DNA of 64,000 nucleotides from Aquidulcibacter paucihalophilus. Its GTDB lineage: Bacteria > Pseudomonadota > Alphaproteobacteria > Caulobacterales > Aquidulcibacteraceae. Positions 6,131-14,737 of this stretch are shown piece by piece. Location: positions 1-64,000 of the forward strand of contig NZ_NCSQ01000144.1 in the NCBI RefSeq assembly GCF_002105465.1, read 5' to 3'. The position numbers and the translations under genes were made by a program. The notes under the pieces are model-generated. The model made no database searches. It was given only the letters and a program-made list of their open reading frames with translations, and was not told the origin of the DNA. Numbering within the stretch: the stretch's first letter is position 1; each line of letters starts with the position of its first letter.

Positions 6131-8257
6131 ATGACAACCCGCCGACTTTCATTTTTGACCAGCACCTTCATTGCTGTCGCATTACTTCCCGTCTCGGCCT
6201 TTGCTGCCCCGGAAACCGACGAAACCGTCGTTGTCACAGCCCAACGCCAAGCCTATCGGGCTGATATTCCCTTGAAACTGACGCCGCAATCTGTCGATAT
6301 TTTGGAGGCGGATACTTTGGAAGAGGTTGGCATCACCCGACTGTCGGATGCGTTAGACTTGTCAGCCTCCATGGCGCGCCAGAATAATTTCGGTGGCCTG
6401 TGGGATAATTTTGCGGTGCGTGGTTTTGCGGGCGATGAAAATTTGCCAAGTGGCTATCTCGTGAATGGCTTTAATGCTGGCAGGGGCTTTGGCGGCCCCC
6501 GCGACATTGTTGGGATTGAGCGGATTGAGATTTTGAAGGGCCCCTCAGCAGCCGTCTTCGGCCGGGGCGAACCCGGAGGCACCATCAATCTTGTTACCAA
6601 GAAACCCAAGCTTGAGTCGGAAGGTACGATTGGCCTCGCACTGGGCAGCTTTGACAAAGTCCGATTGGACGGCGACTGGACGGGCCCCTTAGGCGACAAG
6701 GTAGCGGTGCGATTGGGCGGCTTTTACGAGCAAAGCGACAGCTTTCGCGACACACTTGAAACCACACGCTCGGGCATTTTTCCTGTCGCACAATGGCGCA
6801 TCACGCCACGAACCAGCCTGTCCTATGAAGGCGAAATCACCCGTCAAGAACTTCCCTTTGATCGTGGCGTGGTCTCTTTCAACAATCAACTGGGTGTAAT
6901 CCCAAGCTCGCGCTTTTTGGGCGAGCCCGGCGATGGGCCATTGCAAGCAGATGCGACCGGCCACCAACTTCAGCTTCAACATGATTTAAATGACGACTGG
7001 AGCCTTTTGATTGGCGCCGGCTATCGCGCCACCGATCTAGAGGGTTTCTCAACTGAAGCTGAGCTGGCCACGGCGCGGCAACGCTTTTTTGTGGATGGGC
7101 AAACCTTGTCGCGCCAGCGTCGCTTCCGCGATTATGAAGCCGAACATATCGTCTATCGCGCCGAGATTACTGGGCGGTTTGAGACCGCCGCACTCGAGCA
7201 CCGAATCTTGGCGGGTTTTGACTATGATCAATTCTCCAACGACCAGCTGTTTTTGCGCTTTCGGCCGCCTTCGCTTGCCGGAAACCCAAGCGCTGCTGCG
7301 GGCAATGTGATCAATATATTCAATCCGGTCTATGGCCAGTTTCCGCTTCCAACGCCGGGTCCTCAAATCAATCGCTTGGATGAGCAAAAGGCTTGGGGCT
7401 TTTATATCCAAGACCAGATCAAACTGGGGGATAGACTGCATATTCGTATAGGCGGGCGATATGATGATTTTTCTGCCGACGGCCTGAACCGAGCGAACAA
7501 TAGCACTACCTCGTTCAGCGATACCAAATTCAGCCCACAAGTTGGGTTTGTCTTTGAAGCCAATGAGGTCTTCACCCTTTATGGGTCATATGGACAAGGC
7601 TTTAGGGCCAATTCGGGAACAGATTTTGCAGGCAAGGCCTTTGCCCCAGAGGAATCTGAATCCGTCGAAGTGGGTAGTAAGATCACGCTTCTCGATGGCG
7701 ATCTGGAGGCGACCTTTGCAGCCTTCTCCATGACAAAGACGAACATCATCACGGCAGATCCAGTCAATGCGGGCTTTTCTCTCGCCATCGGCGAGGCCGA
7801 GAGCCGTGGCCTTGAAATTGACGTGACCGCAGAGCTACCTGGCGAACTCGATCTCAGAGTCTCTTACGCCTATGTGGATGCGCAAGTGGCCAAGGATGGG
7901 CTTGATCCTAATTTTGCTGCGCTCATTAAAAAAGGCGACCGCCTAATCAATGTACCAGAGCATACGGTGAGTGCGCTTGTCTCGAAAGAGTTTGAGTTAG
8001 GTGGGCGCGAGTTAGAGCTCGGCGGCGGATTGCTCTATGTGGGCGAACGTCTCGGAGAAACGGCAACGACTTTTGAGTTGCCCGCCTATACGACGCTGCG
8101 CTTGTTTGCGACCTATGACCTAACCGATAATTTGGAACTCTATGGCCAGGTCAATAATGTCGCCGACACCACTTTCTACACCAATTCATTCAGCAGGCTT
8201 TGGGTTGCCCCAGGTGCCCCACGTAATGTGACCTTGGCTTTGCGCTACAGCTTCTAA
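6131..8257 (+). CDS. TonB-dependent outer-membrane receptor (siderophore/metal type)
   Basis: The protein has 708 residues, the usual size for a receptor of the FhuA/FepA class. A signal peptide (MTTRRLSFLT...VSAFA) is followed by a TonB box, DETVVVTAQ. The plug domain contains NFAVRGF, RIEILKGPSAAVFGRGEPGGTINLVTKKP. Later signature segments are FSPQVGFVFEANEVFTLYGSYGQGFR and a last strand NVTLALRYSF ending in Phe, the outer-membrane targeting signal. It is the first gene of an apparent operon with an ABC transporter 11 bp downstream, and two palindromes lie in its promoter. The ligand may be a metal chelate; that is inference. Confidence 0.92.
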   Translation: MTTRRLSFLTSTFIAVALLPVSAFAAPETDETVVVTAQRQAYRADIPLKLTPQSVDILEADTLEEVGITRLSDALDLSASMARQNNFGGLWDNFAVRGFAGDENLPSGYLVNGFNAGRGFGGPRDIVGIERIEILKGPSAAVFGRGEPGGTINLVTKKPKLESEGTIGLALGSFDKVRLDGDWTGPLGDKVAVRLGGFYEQSDSFRDTLETTRSGIFPVAQWRITPRTSLSYEGEITRQELPFDRGVVSFNNQLGVIPSSRFLGEPGDGPLQADATGHQLQLQHDLNDDWSLLIGAGYRATDLEGFSTEAELATARQRFFVDGQTLSRQRRFRDYEAEHIVYRAEITGRFETAALEHRILAGFDYDQFSNDQLFLRFRPPSLAGNPSAAAGNVINIFNPVYGQFPLPTPGPQINRLDEQKAWGFYIQDQIKLGDRLHIRIGGRYDDFSADGLNRANNSTTSFSDTKFSPQVGFVFEANEVFTLYGSYGQGFRANSGTDFAGKAFAPEESESVEVGSKITLLDGDLEATFAAFSMTKTNIITADPVNAGFSLAIGEAESRGLEIDVTAELPGELDLRVSYAYVDAQVAKDGLDPNFAALIKKGDRLINVPEHTVSALVSKEFELGGRELELGGGLLYVGERLGETATTFELPAYTTLRLFATYDLTDNLELYGQVNNVADTTFYTNSFSRLWVAPGAPRNVTLALRYSF

Positions 8258-8268
8258 GGGGTGATCGG

Positions 8269-9006
8269 ATGGGGGACGGGGGTTTATCGCTGCGGGATGT
8301 TGTGGTTCGACGCGGCTCGAAAACCGTGCTCGATGGTTTGACCCTGACAGTACCAGCGGGGCATATTTATGCGCTTTTGGGCGGCAATGGCGCGGGAAAG
8401 TCCACAGCCTTGTTTGCCACGTTGGGCCTTTTGCCCATCACAAGCGGGCAGGTTCTGGTTGATGGCAAAGACCCCGCCAATCAGCCCGATGCTGTGCGGG
8501 ACGCGATCGCCTATTTGCCCGAAACGATAGCCCTTTATGAACATCTCACCGCGCGGGAGAATGTGGACTACTTCCTAAGCCTTGCCGGTCAATCACGGTC
8601 TAAAGCCCAAATTGACGCGTCCTTTGCGCAAGTCAGGCTGGCTTCTGCCGCCCATGATCAACGCTTATCCACTTTCTCCAAAGGGATGCGCCAGAAAACA
8701 GCGATCGCACTGGCCCTGCTACGTCGAACCCCCGTGCTTCTGCTGGATGAACCGACGAGCGGGCTCGATCCACAAGCAACACAGGATTTCCATGCCCTCT
8801 TGGTGGACCTCAAGACCAAGGATGTAGCGATTTTGATGGTGACGCATGACTTGTTGGGTGCCATTGATGTCGCTGACACAATCGGCCTGATGATGGACGG
8901 AAAACTGGCTTCCCAATGGCAAGCCCAACAGACGAGCCCAAGGTTTGACTTGCAATCCCTCTATGGTGCCTTCACCCAAGCGCGCCTCGGAAACACCCCT
9001 GCATGA
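8269..9006 (+). CDS. ABC transporter ATP-binding protein
   Basis: The ATPase has 245 residues, with all motifs intact: Walker A GGNGAGKST (38-46), Q-loop-like YLPE (82-85), signature FSKGM (136-140), Walker B VLLLDEP (156-162) and the H-loop His about 193 in MVTHD. It follows the receptor by 11 bp, with AAGGGG ahead of ATG 8269, and overlaps the next permease by ATGA. ATP-binding subunits of ABC-2 exporters have this size and motif set. With the two permeases it would form a complete exporter or an inner-membrane partner of the receptor. Confidence 0.93.
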   Translation: MGDGGLSLRDVVVRRGSKTVLDGLTLTVPAGHIYALLGGNGAGKSTALFATLGLLPITSGQVLVDGKDPANQPDAVRDAIAYLPETIALYEHLTARENVDYFLSLAGQSRSKAQIDASFAQVRLASAAHDQRLSTFSKGMRQKTAIALALLRRTPVLLLDEPTSGLDPQATQDFHALLVDLKTKDVAILMVTHDLLGAIDVADTIGLMMDGKLASQWQAQQTSPRFDLQSLYGAFTQARLGNTPA

Positions 9007-10451
9007 AACGCGCCCGCTTGATCGCACGGGCGGAACTTGCCCTCATGATACGTTCACGCGTGGCCTTGATTGGCGTGATCGCCTTAGCGCTTTTGTCGAC
9101 TATCGCTGCAGCAAGCTCGCACGCCCATATGGCACAAGAGCGTCAAAACCGCCTTGCCAATCAGACCCAAACTGACGCGCTGTTTGAAGCCCAACCTGCC
9201 CGCCACCCACACCGTATGGTGCATTATGGCAGCTATGTTTATCGTCCGATTGGCTCACTTGCCGGGTTTGATCCGGGGATTGACCCGTTTAGCGGCACAA
9301 CGCTTTATCTCGAGGGCCATCGTCAAAACAGTGCAACCATTTCGGCTGTGCGCGAAAACTCCAGTCTGATGCGCTTTGGTCAATTGACGCCGGCCTTTGT
9401 TCTACAAACGCTTGCCCCACTTCTATTGACCTTTCTAGGCTTCTCGATGATCACGCGGGAGCGCACGCGAGGTAGCCTCCGTCTGCTATTGTCTTCTGGA
9501 GTGACGCCAAGAGATTTAGTCCTTGGCAAGACACTTGCACTTGGTGCGGTTGGTTTTGCTGCTCTAGCACCGGCCTGGTTAGCCCTCATTCTAATGGCCA
9601 TCGCGATGCCGAGCGAAGCCGTTGCTGCAGCCATGATCGGGCTTGGCTACGGCCTTTATGTGGCGATCTGGGTTCTTGGGATCGTTTCCGCTTCAGCTCT
9701 GGCCCGATCAGGGCAAGCTGCTTTGCTGATCTTGATTGGAATATGGTGCTTTGTCGCCATCATTGCCCCGCGTGGGGCTGCCGAACTGGCAAGCCGCTTG
9801 ATGCCTTTAGACACCCGTGCCGCAACCGATTTAAGGATTCAAGCAGAGCTGCGCGAATTGGGCGATAGCCATAATCCAGACGATCCCTTCTTTGGTGCCT
9901 TTAAAGCTCGGACACTGGCCCAGTACGGCGTAACAAAGATTGAGGACCTCCCCTTCAACTTCCGAGGGGCCGTTTCTGCCGAAGGGGAGGCGCTGACCTC
10001 CAGACTGTTCGACAAGCACTTTGCCGACTTGGCCGCAACCCAACGCGCTCAAAGCCAAATCGTGTCGTATCTTTCAATTTTAAGCCCAGCCTTGGCGGTT
10101 CGCCGCGTCTCGATGGCAGGAGCGGGAACCGATCTTGAAACCCATTTGCGCTTTCTGCAGCAAAGTGAGGCCCATCGCTTCGCCATGGTCCAATATCTCA
10201 ACGGTCTCCACCGCGATAAACTAAAGCTTGCCGATGATGCGGCGCGCTCGAAGGATCGACAAGCCGAACAACGCACCCGAATCGCTGCGGACTATTGGGC
10301 AAAAGCCCCTGACTTTAGGTTCAAACCTACCAGCACCGCAGAGCGCTTCTCAAATGCCGTCTCCCCAATCCTGAAGCTCGCAGCCTGGCTTGCTGCCTTG
10401 GTCGTTTTGGCAGGCTTTGGTGCCCGCACCCTAGGAGCCAGGGCTCTATGA
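9003..10451 (+). CDS. ABC-2 type permease, DUF3526-like
   Basis: This 482-residue membrane protein overlaps the ATPase gene by 4 bp (ATGA). One N-terminal membrane helix (about residues 19-36) is followed by a large periplasmic segment. Four or five more helices cluster around residues 140-260, including LAPLLLTFLGFSMITRERTRGSLRLLLSSG, the ABC-2 coupling motif. A last helix lies near the C-terminus. The long soluble loops containing Arg- and His-rich stretches are typical of the DUF3526/ABC-2 family, which pairs a permease like this with a second similar one. The translocated substrate is unknown. Confidence 0.85.
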   Translation: MKRARLIARAELALMIRSRVALIGVIALALLSTIAAASSHAHMAQERQNRLANQTQTDALFEAQPARHPHRMVHYGSYVYRPIGSLAGFDPGIDPFSGTTLYLEGHRQNSATISAVRENSSLMRFGQLTPAFVLQTLAPLLLTFLGFSMITRERTRGSLRLLLSSGVTPRDLVLGKTLALGAVGFAALAPAWLALILMAIAMPSEAVAAAMIGLGYGLYVAIWVLGIVSASALARSGQAALLILIGIWCFVAIIAPRGAAELASRLMPLDTRAATDLRIQAELRELGDSHNPDDPFFGAFKARTLAQYGVTKIEDLPFNFRGAVSAEGEALTSRLFDKHFADLAATQRAQSQIVSYLSILSPALAVRRVSMAGAGTDLETHLRFLQQSEAHRFAMVQYLNGLHRDKLKLADDAARSKDRQAEQRTRIAADYWAKAPDFRFKPTSTAERFSNAVSPILKLAAWLAALVVLAGFGARTLGARAL

Positions 10452-11692
10452 AACATTTCTGGCGAGAAATTGGCTTTCTATTGCGCCAGCGGGCAAGCCT
10501 TTGGGCGATTGCACTCCTAGCCGCCTTGGCGGCCGGGTCTGTTGGGCTTGGGCTACAGGAAGTTGCGAAGCAAAGGGCCGCCATCACCGAAGTTATCGCG
10601 CTGCAAGAGAAGGATACGGCTGCAATCAAAGTCTTTGCGACAGAGGCGGGTGACGCGGCCTATTATCGCTTTCACCCCACCTGGGACCCGCCAGCCCCGC
10701 TTGCTTTTGCTGCCCTTGGCCAGCGCGATATTGCCCCCTCTGTGCTGCGTATTCGGGCTTTGGCTTTAGAGGGCCAAATTCATGAGAATGAAGCGCAAAA
10801 CCCCGAACTGACCTTACCCGGCCGCTTCGATTTTGCCTTCGTAGCGATCTATTTAGCACCTTTGGTTCTGATTGTTCTCTTCTATGACCTGTGGTCTGGT
10901 GAACGCGAGGCAGGACGCCTGTCGAGCTTGCAAGTCATGCCAAAAGCCCGAACGCGCCTTTGGATCCCCCGCATTGCGGCACGCTTTGGTTTGGTCAGCG
11001 CGATTCTCATAGTGGTCTTCTGGATCGGTGCTGCCGTAAGCGGTGCTGGACTTGGCGAGACGCTCGCCTTCACGGCACTCATCCTTGTCCTGCTTGGGTT
11101 TTGGACCGTCATTGCAAGCCTTGTCGCACAAGCCGGAGCAAGCTCGCCAACCAATGCCGCCATGCTGGCCACCATCTGGTTTGTGGTTACGTTGATTGCG
11201 CCCGCTGGCTCCAATCTCGTTATCAATGCCACAACGCCCATTCCAGATGGGGCTGCGATCATGCGCGAAAATCGCGAGGCAGTGCATGATGCTTGGGACC
11301 TAGATCGCGAAGCGACCCTGCAGCGTTTTTACAAGCTCTATCCAGAATATGCTAAATCACCGCCCATGCAAAGGCCGTTTGAGTGGAAGTGGTACTATGC
11401 TTTCCAGCACTTAGGTGATGAACAGGTTGCTCCAATGTCTCGTGCTTATCGCGAAGGAATCGCTTCGCGTGATACCCGGGCAGGACTTGTCGCCCTCGCT
11501 CTGCCGCCTATCGCGATCCAGCGCGGTCTACACCGCCTTGCTCGCACGGATGTAGCAGCACACTTGGCTTATCAAGAACGCGTGCGAGCTTATCACACCC
11601 AGCTTCGAACCTATTATTACCCTTTCCTCTTCACCGATAAGCCTTTCACACCGTCCGACTTTGACGCAGCGCCAAAGTTCGTCGGCCGGTGA
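10448..11692 (+). CDS. second ABC-2 type permease, DUF3526-like
   Basis: The protein has 414 residues and overlaps the previous permease by ATGA. Its layout mirrors that of its neighbour: an N-terminal helix (about 15-36), a periplasmic domain, then helices beginning FVAIYLAPLVLIVLFYDLWSGEREAGRLSSLQVMP, the equivalent E-R-E-x-G-x-L coupling segment. The two permeases look like distant paralogues. Together with the ATPase they give a heterodimeric exporter (one ATPase gene, two permeases), co-transcribed with the TonB receptor. It is the last gene of this operon; the next gene converges on it. Confidence 0.85.
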   Translation: MKHFWREIGFLLRQRASLWAIALLAALAAGSVGLGLQEVAKQRAAITEVIALQEKDTAAIKVFATEAGDAAYYRFHPTWDPPAPLAFAALGQRDIAPSVLRIRALALEGQIHENEAQNPELTLPGRFDFAFVAIYLAPLVLIVLFYDLWSGEREAGRLSSLQVMPKARTRLWIPRIAARFGLVSAILIVVFWIGAAVSGAGLGETLAFTALILVLLGFWTVIASLVAQAGASSPTNAAMLATIWFVVTLIAPAGSNLVINATTPIPDGAAIMRENREAVHDAWDLDREATLQRFYKLYPEYAKSPPMQRPFEWKWYYAFQHLGDEQVAPMSRAYREGIASRDTRAGLVALALPPIAIQRGLHRLARTDVAAHLAYQERVRAYHTQLRTYYYPFLFTDKPFTPSDFDAAPKFVGR

Positions 11693-11758
11693 GATAAGCA
11701 CTCTGAAGCTGAACAAAGGTGATACAGGCAAGGCTGCGATCCGTGCGATATCGGTCTG

Positions 11759-11779
11759 CGGGCAGAAGAGCCCTGCCCG
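11759..11779. terminator. weak hairpin between convergent genes
   Basis: CGGGCAG (11759-11765) pairs with CTGCCCG (11773-11779) over a 7-nt loop, 67 bp after the permease stop and ahead of the convergent gene end. No T-run follows on either strand, so it would be at best a Rho-assisted end. Confidence 0.25.
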
Positions 11780-11878
11780 GAGCACGTGAATAATCCAACC
11801 GCGCCGCAACGCAGAGAGAAGGCGAAAATCGAAAGCGAGCTGGCATCGCCCGGCGTGTGCCCCCAAGAAGGGCGCGCC

Positions 11879-12613
11879 TTACTCAATGAGTGTGGTCTCT
11901 TCTACGATTCTGTCGCCTACCAGGTGCAAGCACGTGCTGCCAGCAACGCGGTCGCGACGCCCATGGATGTCGATGCGGGCCCATTGCCAGAGGAGCGCTC
12001 GAGTATCTTCGAAAGCCAGTTCTCGTTCAAATTGGACATGGGATTGTGGAAAAGCCAAGAATTGTGCGAGCCACCAGCTTTTGAGGTCTAACAGACCGCC
12101 CTCTGAGCCGGGGCCAGTCCAGCGTGCTTCAAGATCATAAAGCGCGTTTAGGACCCCAACCTGCCTGCCGTTCCAAATCTTGTGCAGACATTGAGCGATC
12201 GAGCTGAACCCAACAAGGTCACCCGGTCCGACTTGCCCGTGACCTGAATCTAATTCACCAAGCAGCTGATGATATTGCTGAAGTGGTTCCGCGTGAGGCA
12301 GCAGCGCAATCACTCTATCCGCAGCTACTCGGCCATTTTCCAGTGTGATCCAGTAGTGTCGCCGCATAGTTGCGCCATCAGGCGATAACCACTCAACATC
12401 TGCAAACGCGTCTGTGCTGGCGTTAACTTGGAAGTGCCAACCTGAAAACTCGGCGAGGTCGGCTAGGGCTTGCTGTCGGATGGCGTCTCGCCCGAAGATA
12501 AGTTCGCCGCGGCTACGTCGGGTGGCCCGATGCAGATAAAGTCGTTCAAGCGCGCCGACATTTTCGTTGACATAGAGTTCAGTCAACATCTCGCCCAAGG
12601 TCATGGCGCTCAT
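11879..12613 (-). CDS. double NTF2/SnoaL-like domain protein (1)
   Basis: The protein has about 244 residues. ATG 12613 is chosen because it overlaps the stop of the upstream gene (ATGA); an in-frame extension to 12697 would read through that gene. Two consecutive alpha-plus-beta cone folds of the NTF2/SnoaL type are suggested: an N-terminal half beginning MTLGEMLTELYVNENVGALERLYLHRATRRS and a C-terminal half with GFSSIAQCLHKIWNGRQVGVLNALYDLEARW, each followed by paired strands ending in R-I-V-E-E-T-T. NTF2-fold enzymes include dehydratases, isomerases and epoxide hydrolases, but many are not catalytic. It is the third gene of a leftward operon under the LacI-type operator at 14713. Confidence 0.7.
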   Translation of the reverse strand: MSAMTLGEMLTELYVNENVGALERLYLHRATRRSRGELIFGRDAIRQQALADLAEFSGWHFQVNASTDAFADVEWLSPDGATMRRHYWITLENGRVAADRVIALLPHAEPLQQYHQLLGELDSGHGQVGPGDLVGFSSIAQCLHKIWNGRQVGVLNALYDLEARWTGPGSEGGLLDLKSWWLAQFLAFPQSHVQFERELAFEDTRALLWQWARIDIHGRRDRVAGSTCLHLVGDRIVEETTLIE

Positions 12614-13674
12614 GCTCCACCGCTCAGTTGATGCCACAGGGCGATCTCGTCGAAAATGGTGGTTTCTTCGACAATGACGCCGCCCAAGGTGCGCCAATGG
12701 CTAATCGCCAGAATATAGAGCGGCACACCCGTTGGTGGGCCGTATAGCCCCGTGCTGTCATGGGTACCGGCAAAGCTCCAACGCACTGCGATGTCGGTAA
12801 AGGGCCCTTCGGTGACGGATCCAATATGGTCAACGCGAACCCGCGCACCTTTAGACATGGACAAAATCGCGCCAATCCATCCTGCGATTTCGCCATGGCC
12901 GAACAGCAGCCGGGCATCCGGCCCGGCCCAATGGGCATGGGGGGCATAGATCTCTCTCACCCGCGATAAGCGACGCAAGTTCCAAATCTGCTGAAACACG
13001 AGGTAGGCAAACTCATCAGGATCTTGAGCTGGATCAGGAAACGATGGGTCTCTAAAGTCCAATGGCCCCTGGCCAAGAATGTCGTCAATAAGTTTTGCCC
13101 GCCAGTCTGCGATCCCGGCATCGGTCGCTGGCAAGACCTTGGCTTGCGCCTGCCCTAAAGCCTTCGCGCTGGTCCCCAAATCGCGGGCAATCTTGGCATT
13201 GTCTCGGACAAGCCATTCTTCGACGATGCGGTTTTCAAGGCACAAGCAATCGGCAATGGTCGTGAAACAGACCCTGCGCCCGGTCGCAGGTCCAAATTCG
13301 CCGTCGCCCTGATGGGTAGCGTGGCTCGTGATGCGATGAGATGAATGATAGCCATCGGTCTCATTCCCCGACCAGATAACCGCCTCGCCGACCAAGGTTC
13401 GATCCGGAAAGCTGTGCAAGGTTTTGAGCGTGCCCGTGATCACACCCTCAACCCCAGCGACATCGCCACTCATCAAATGGATCGGACAATCGGGACTATA
13501 ATGGGTGGCGATAAGACCAATGTCCTTTTCCTCCCAAATTCGGTGCGTACAGCGAATGATATAGTCAATGATGTCCACATAAATCGGATCAAAGCCCTGC
13601 ATGGGCTGTCGGCGTGCACCTTGAGGCGCAAGCAGGTCGGCTATGTCTCGACCATAAAGGCCCAAAGCGCTCAT
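12610..13674 (-). CDS. double NTF2/SnoaL-like domain protein (2)
   Basis: This protein has about 354 residues from ATG 13674, which lies 7 nt after the cupin gene stop. Longer in-frame starts fall inside that gene. The N-terminal half has the classic SnoaL start, IIDYIIRCTHRIWEEKDIGLIATHYSPDCPIHLMSG, then TGTLKTLHSFPDRTLVGEAVIW and a HRITSHATHQG strand. The second half repeats the pattern (QQIWNLRRLSRVREIYAPHAHWAGP, IGAILSMSKGARVRVDHIGS, VIVEETTIFDEIALW). Both copies keep an aromatic and acidic pocket. It is a paralogue of its neighbour and of the 336-residue protein at 14738. The substrate is unknown. Confidence 0.75.
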   Translation of the reverse strand: MSALGLYGRDIADLLAPQGARRQPMQGFDPIYVDIIDYIIRCTHRIWEEKDIGLIATHYSPDCPIHLMSGDVAGVEGVITGTLKTLHSFPDRTLVGEAVIWSGNETDGYHSSHRITSHATHQGDGEFGPATGRRVCFTTIADCLCLENRIVEEWLVRDNAKIARDLGTSAKALGQAQAKVLPATDAGIADWRAKLIDDILGQGPLDFRDPSFPDPAQDPDEFAYLVFQQIWNLRRLSRVREIYAPHAHWAGPDARLLFGHGEIAGWIGAILSMSKGARVRVDHIGSVTEGPFTDIAVRWSFAGTHDSTGLYGPPTGVPLYILAISHWRTLGGVIVEETTIFDEIALWHQLSGGA

Positions 13675-13681
13675 TGTGGCC

Positions 13682-14632
13682 CTATAATTTTTTGACGACG
13701 TGGATAAGGCTGTCTTGGTTGGCAATAATCTTGGGCGTTTCTTCCTGAGGAACAGACAATGTATCGCCAATCTCTAAAGGCAAGGGACCGTTACCACATA
13801 TAAGGGTCAGCGCACCTCGATGAACAAACAGCACCGCACCAGCTATTTCTTCAAGCTCTTGGCCCGCATTGAGCGAAACTTGCGACAAACTGAAACCATG
13901 CTCACCGCGCAAGATGCCGTCCTTATGGATTATCGGGTAGGTGCCTGGCCTTGCTTTGGCAACAAAAGATGCCGCCTCTGCCGGCGTGACGACGCGCAGT
14001 GAGGCAACTTGCTCTGAGGTTGTTTCGGGCATGATGGTGGCATCGGCTGGCACCGTTTGCCCCGCCACCGTGTCGATCAACTGACCGGTCTCCAACAGCA
14101 CAAGTCCATGCTTTCGGGCCAATTTGAAAACATCGGGTGCCCAAAGAACACGACCGGGATCATCCTCGCCCAGAACCGCCCAGAGGAAGCCGATATCTTC
14201 GCCAATATTGGTAAAGCCGCGAAACAGGCCCGTCGGAATCGAAATGACATCCCCGGGCCCCATTTCAACCTGGGCATCTTGACCCTTTTCGCCCAAATCA
14301 AAGCGCCAATGCCCCGTATGAACGAGAAATACTTCTGCCGTATCGTGGCTATGCTGAGAGTTCACACATCCAGGTGGTTGGCGGGCACCACCAATATTAA
14401 AGCCATGCGGCTCAGCAATATGGACATATTGATCGGGATTTTCAGAAACCCCGGGGCCAATAATGGTGAAATTCTCTTTTGCTTCCGACCCCGGTGAACG
14501 ACAATCGATGAACGCATTATAGCACGGACGCAGATCTACGTAGCGCACCAAACGCGCTTCCCAATCTTCTGCGTGCCTCGGACGCAGACCTTCGCGGGAC
14601 ATAGAAGCAAAATCCTGATCCACCCCAACCAT
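13682..14632 (-). CDS. double cupin-domain protein
   Basis: The protein has 316 residues and two cupin barrels. In the first, the metal-site pattern is visible: SQHSHDTAEVFLVHTGHWRFDLGE (cupin 1: H-x-H with a later E) and GPGDVISIPTGLFRGFTNIG (cupin 2). The second barrel (about 210-316) has HGFSLSQVSLNAGQELEEIAGAVLFVHRGALTLI and IGDTLSVPQEETPKI, in which the His ligands are replaced. So one domain is probably metal-binding and the other structural, as in bicupin dioxygenases and isomerases. ATG 14632 is used; ATG 14602 is a possible shorter start. It is the first gene of the leftward operon, divergent from 14738. Confidence 0.8.
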   Translation of the reverse strand: MVGVDQDFASMSREGLRPRHAEDWEARLVRYVDLRPCYNAFIDCRSPGSEAKENFTIIGPGVSENPDQYVHIAEPHGFNIGGARQPPGCVNSQHSHDTAEVFLVHTGHWRFDLGEKGQDAQVEMGPGDVISIPTGLFRGFTNIGEDIGFLWAVLGEDDPGRVLWAPDVFKLARKHGLVLLETGQLIDTVAGQTVPADATIMPETTSEQVASLRVVTPAEAASFVAKARPGTYPIIHKDGILRGEHGFSLSQVSLNAGQELEEIAGAVLFVHRGALTLICGNGPLPLEIGDTLSVPQEETPKIIANQDSLIHVVKKL

Positions 14633-14646
14633 CCAATCGTCAAAAC

Positions 14647-14660
14647 CTGTCGATCGACAG
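14647..14660. promoter_or_regulatory. perfect 14-bp palindrome CTGTCGATCGACAG
   Basis: This exact inverted repeat lies just upstream of the cupin start, in the divergent intergenic region, 53 bp from the LacI-type operator. It could be a second operator or a hairpin in the cupin leader. Its sequence is unlike the LacI-type sites, so a different regulator would be implied. No partner is known. Confidence 0.4.
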
Positions 14661-14712
14661 ATTCTTCATCACCCTAAAAGCCACTTGCTTCAAAATAAGG
14701 GTTTACGACCGT

Positions 14713-14726
14713 TGCATTCGAAGTCA
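14713..14726. promoter_or_regulatory. LacI-type operator TGCATTCGAAGTCA (site A)
   Basis: The 14-mer has a central CG and symmetric ends (TG...CA) with TTCGAA in the middle, the design of LacI-family operators. It abuts a -10-like TATACT (14728-14733) ahead of the divergent gene at 14738. The same 14-mer occurs at 17521-17534, and a variant at 21080-21093. It is therefore likely to be bound by the LacI-family protein encoded at 22415-23449 and to control both the cupin operon and the 14738 operon. Confidence 0.75.
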
Positions 14727-14737
14727 ATATACTTTGG

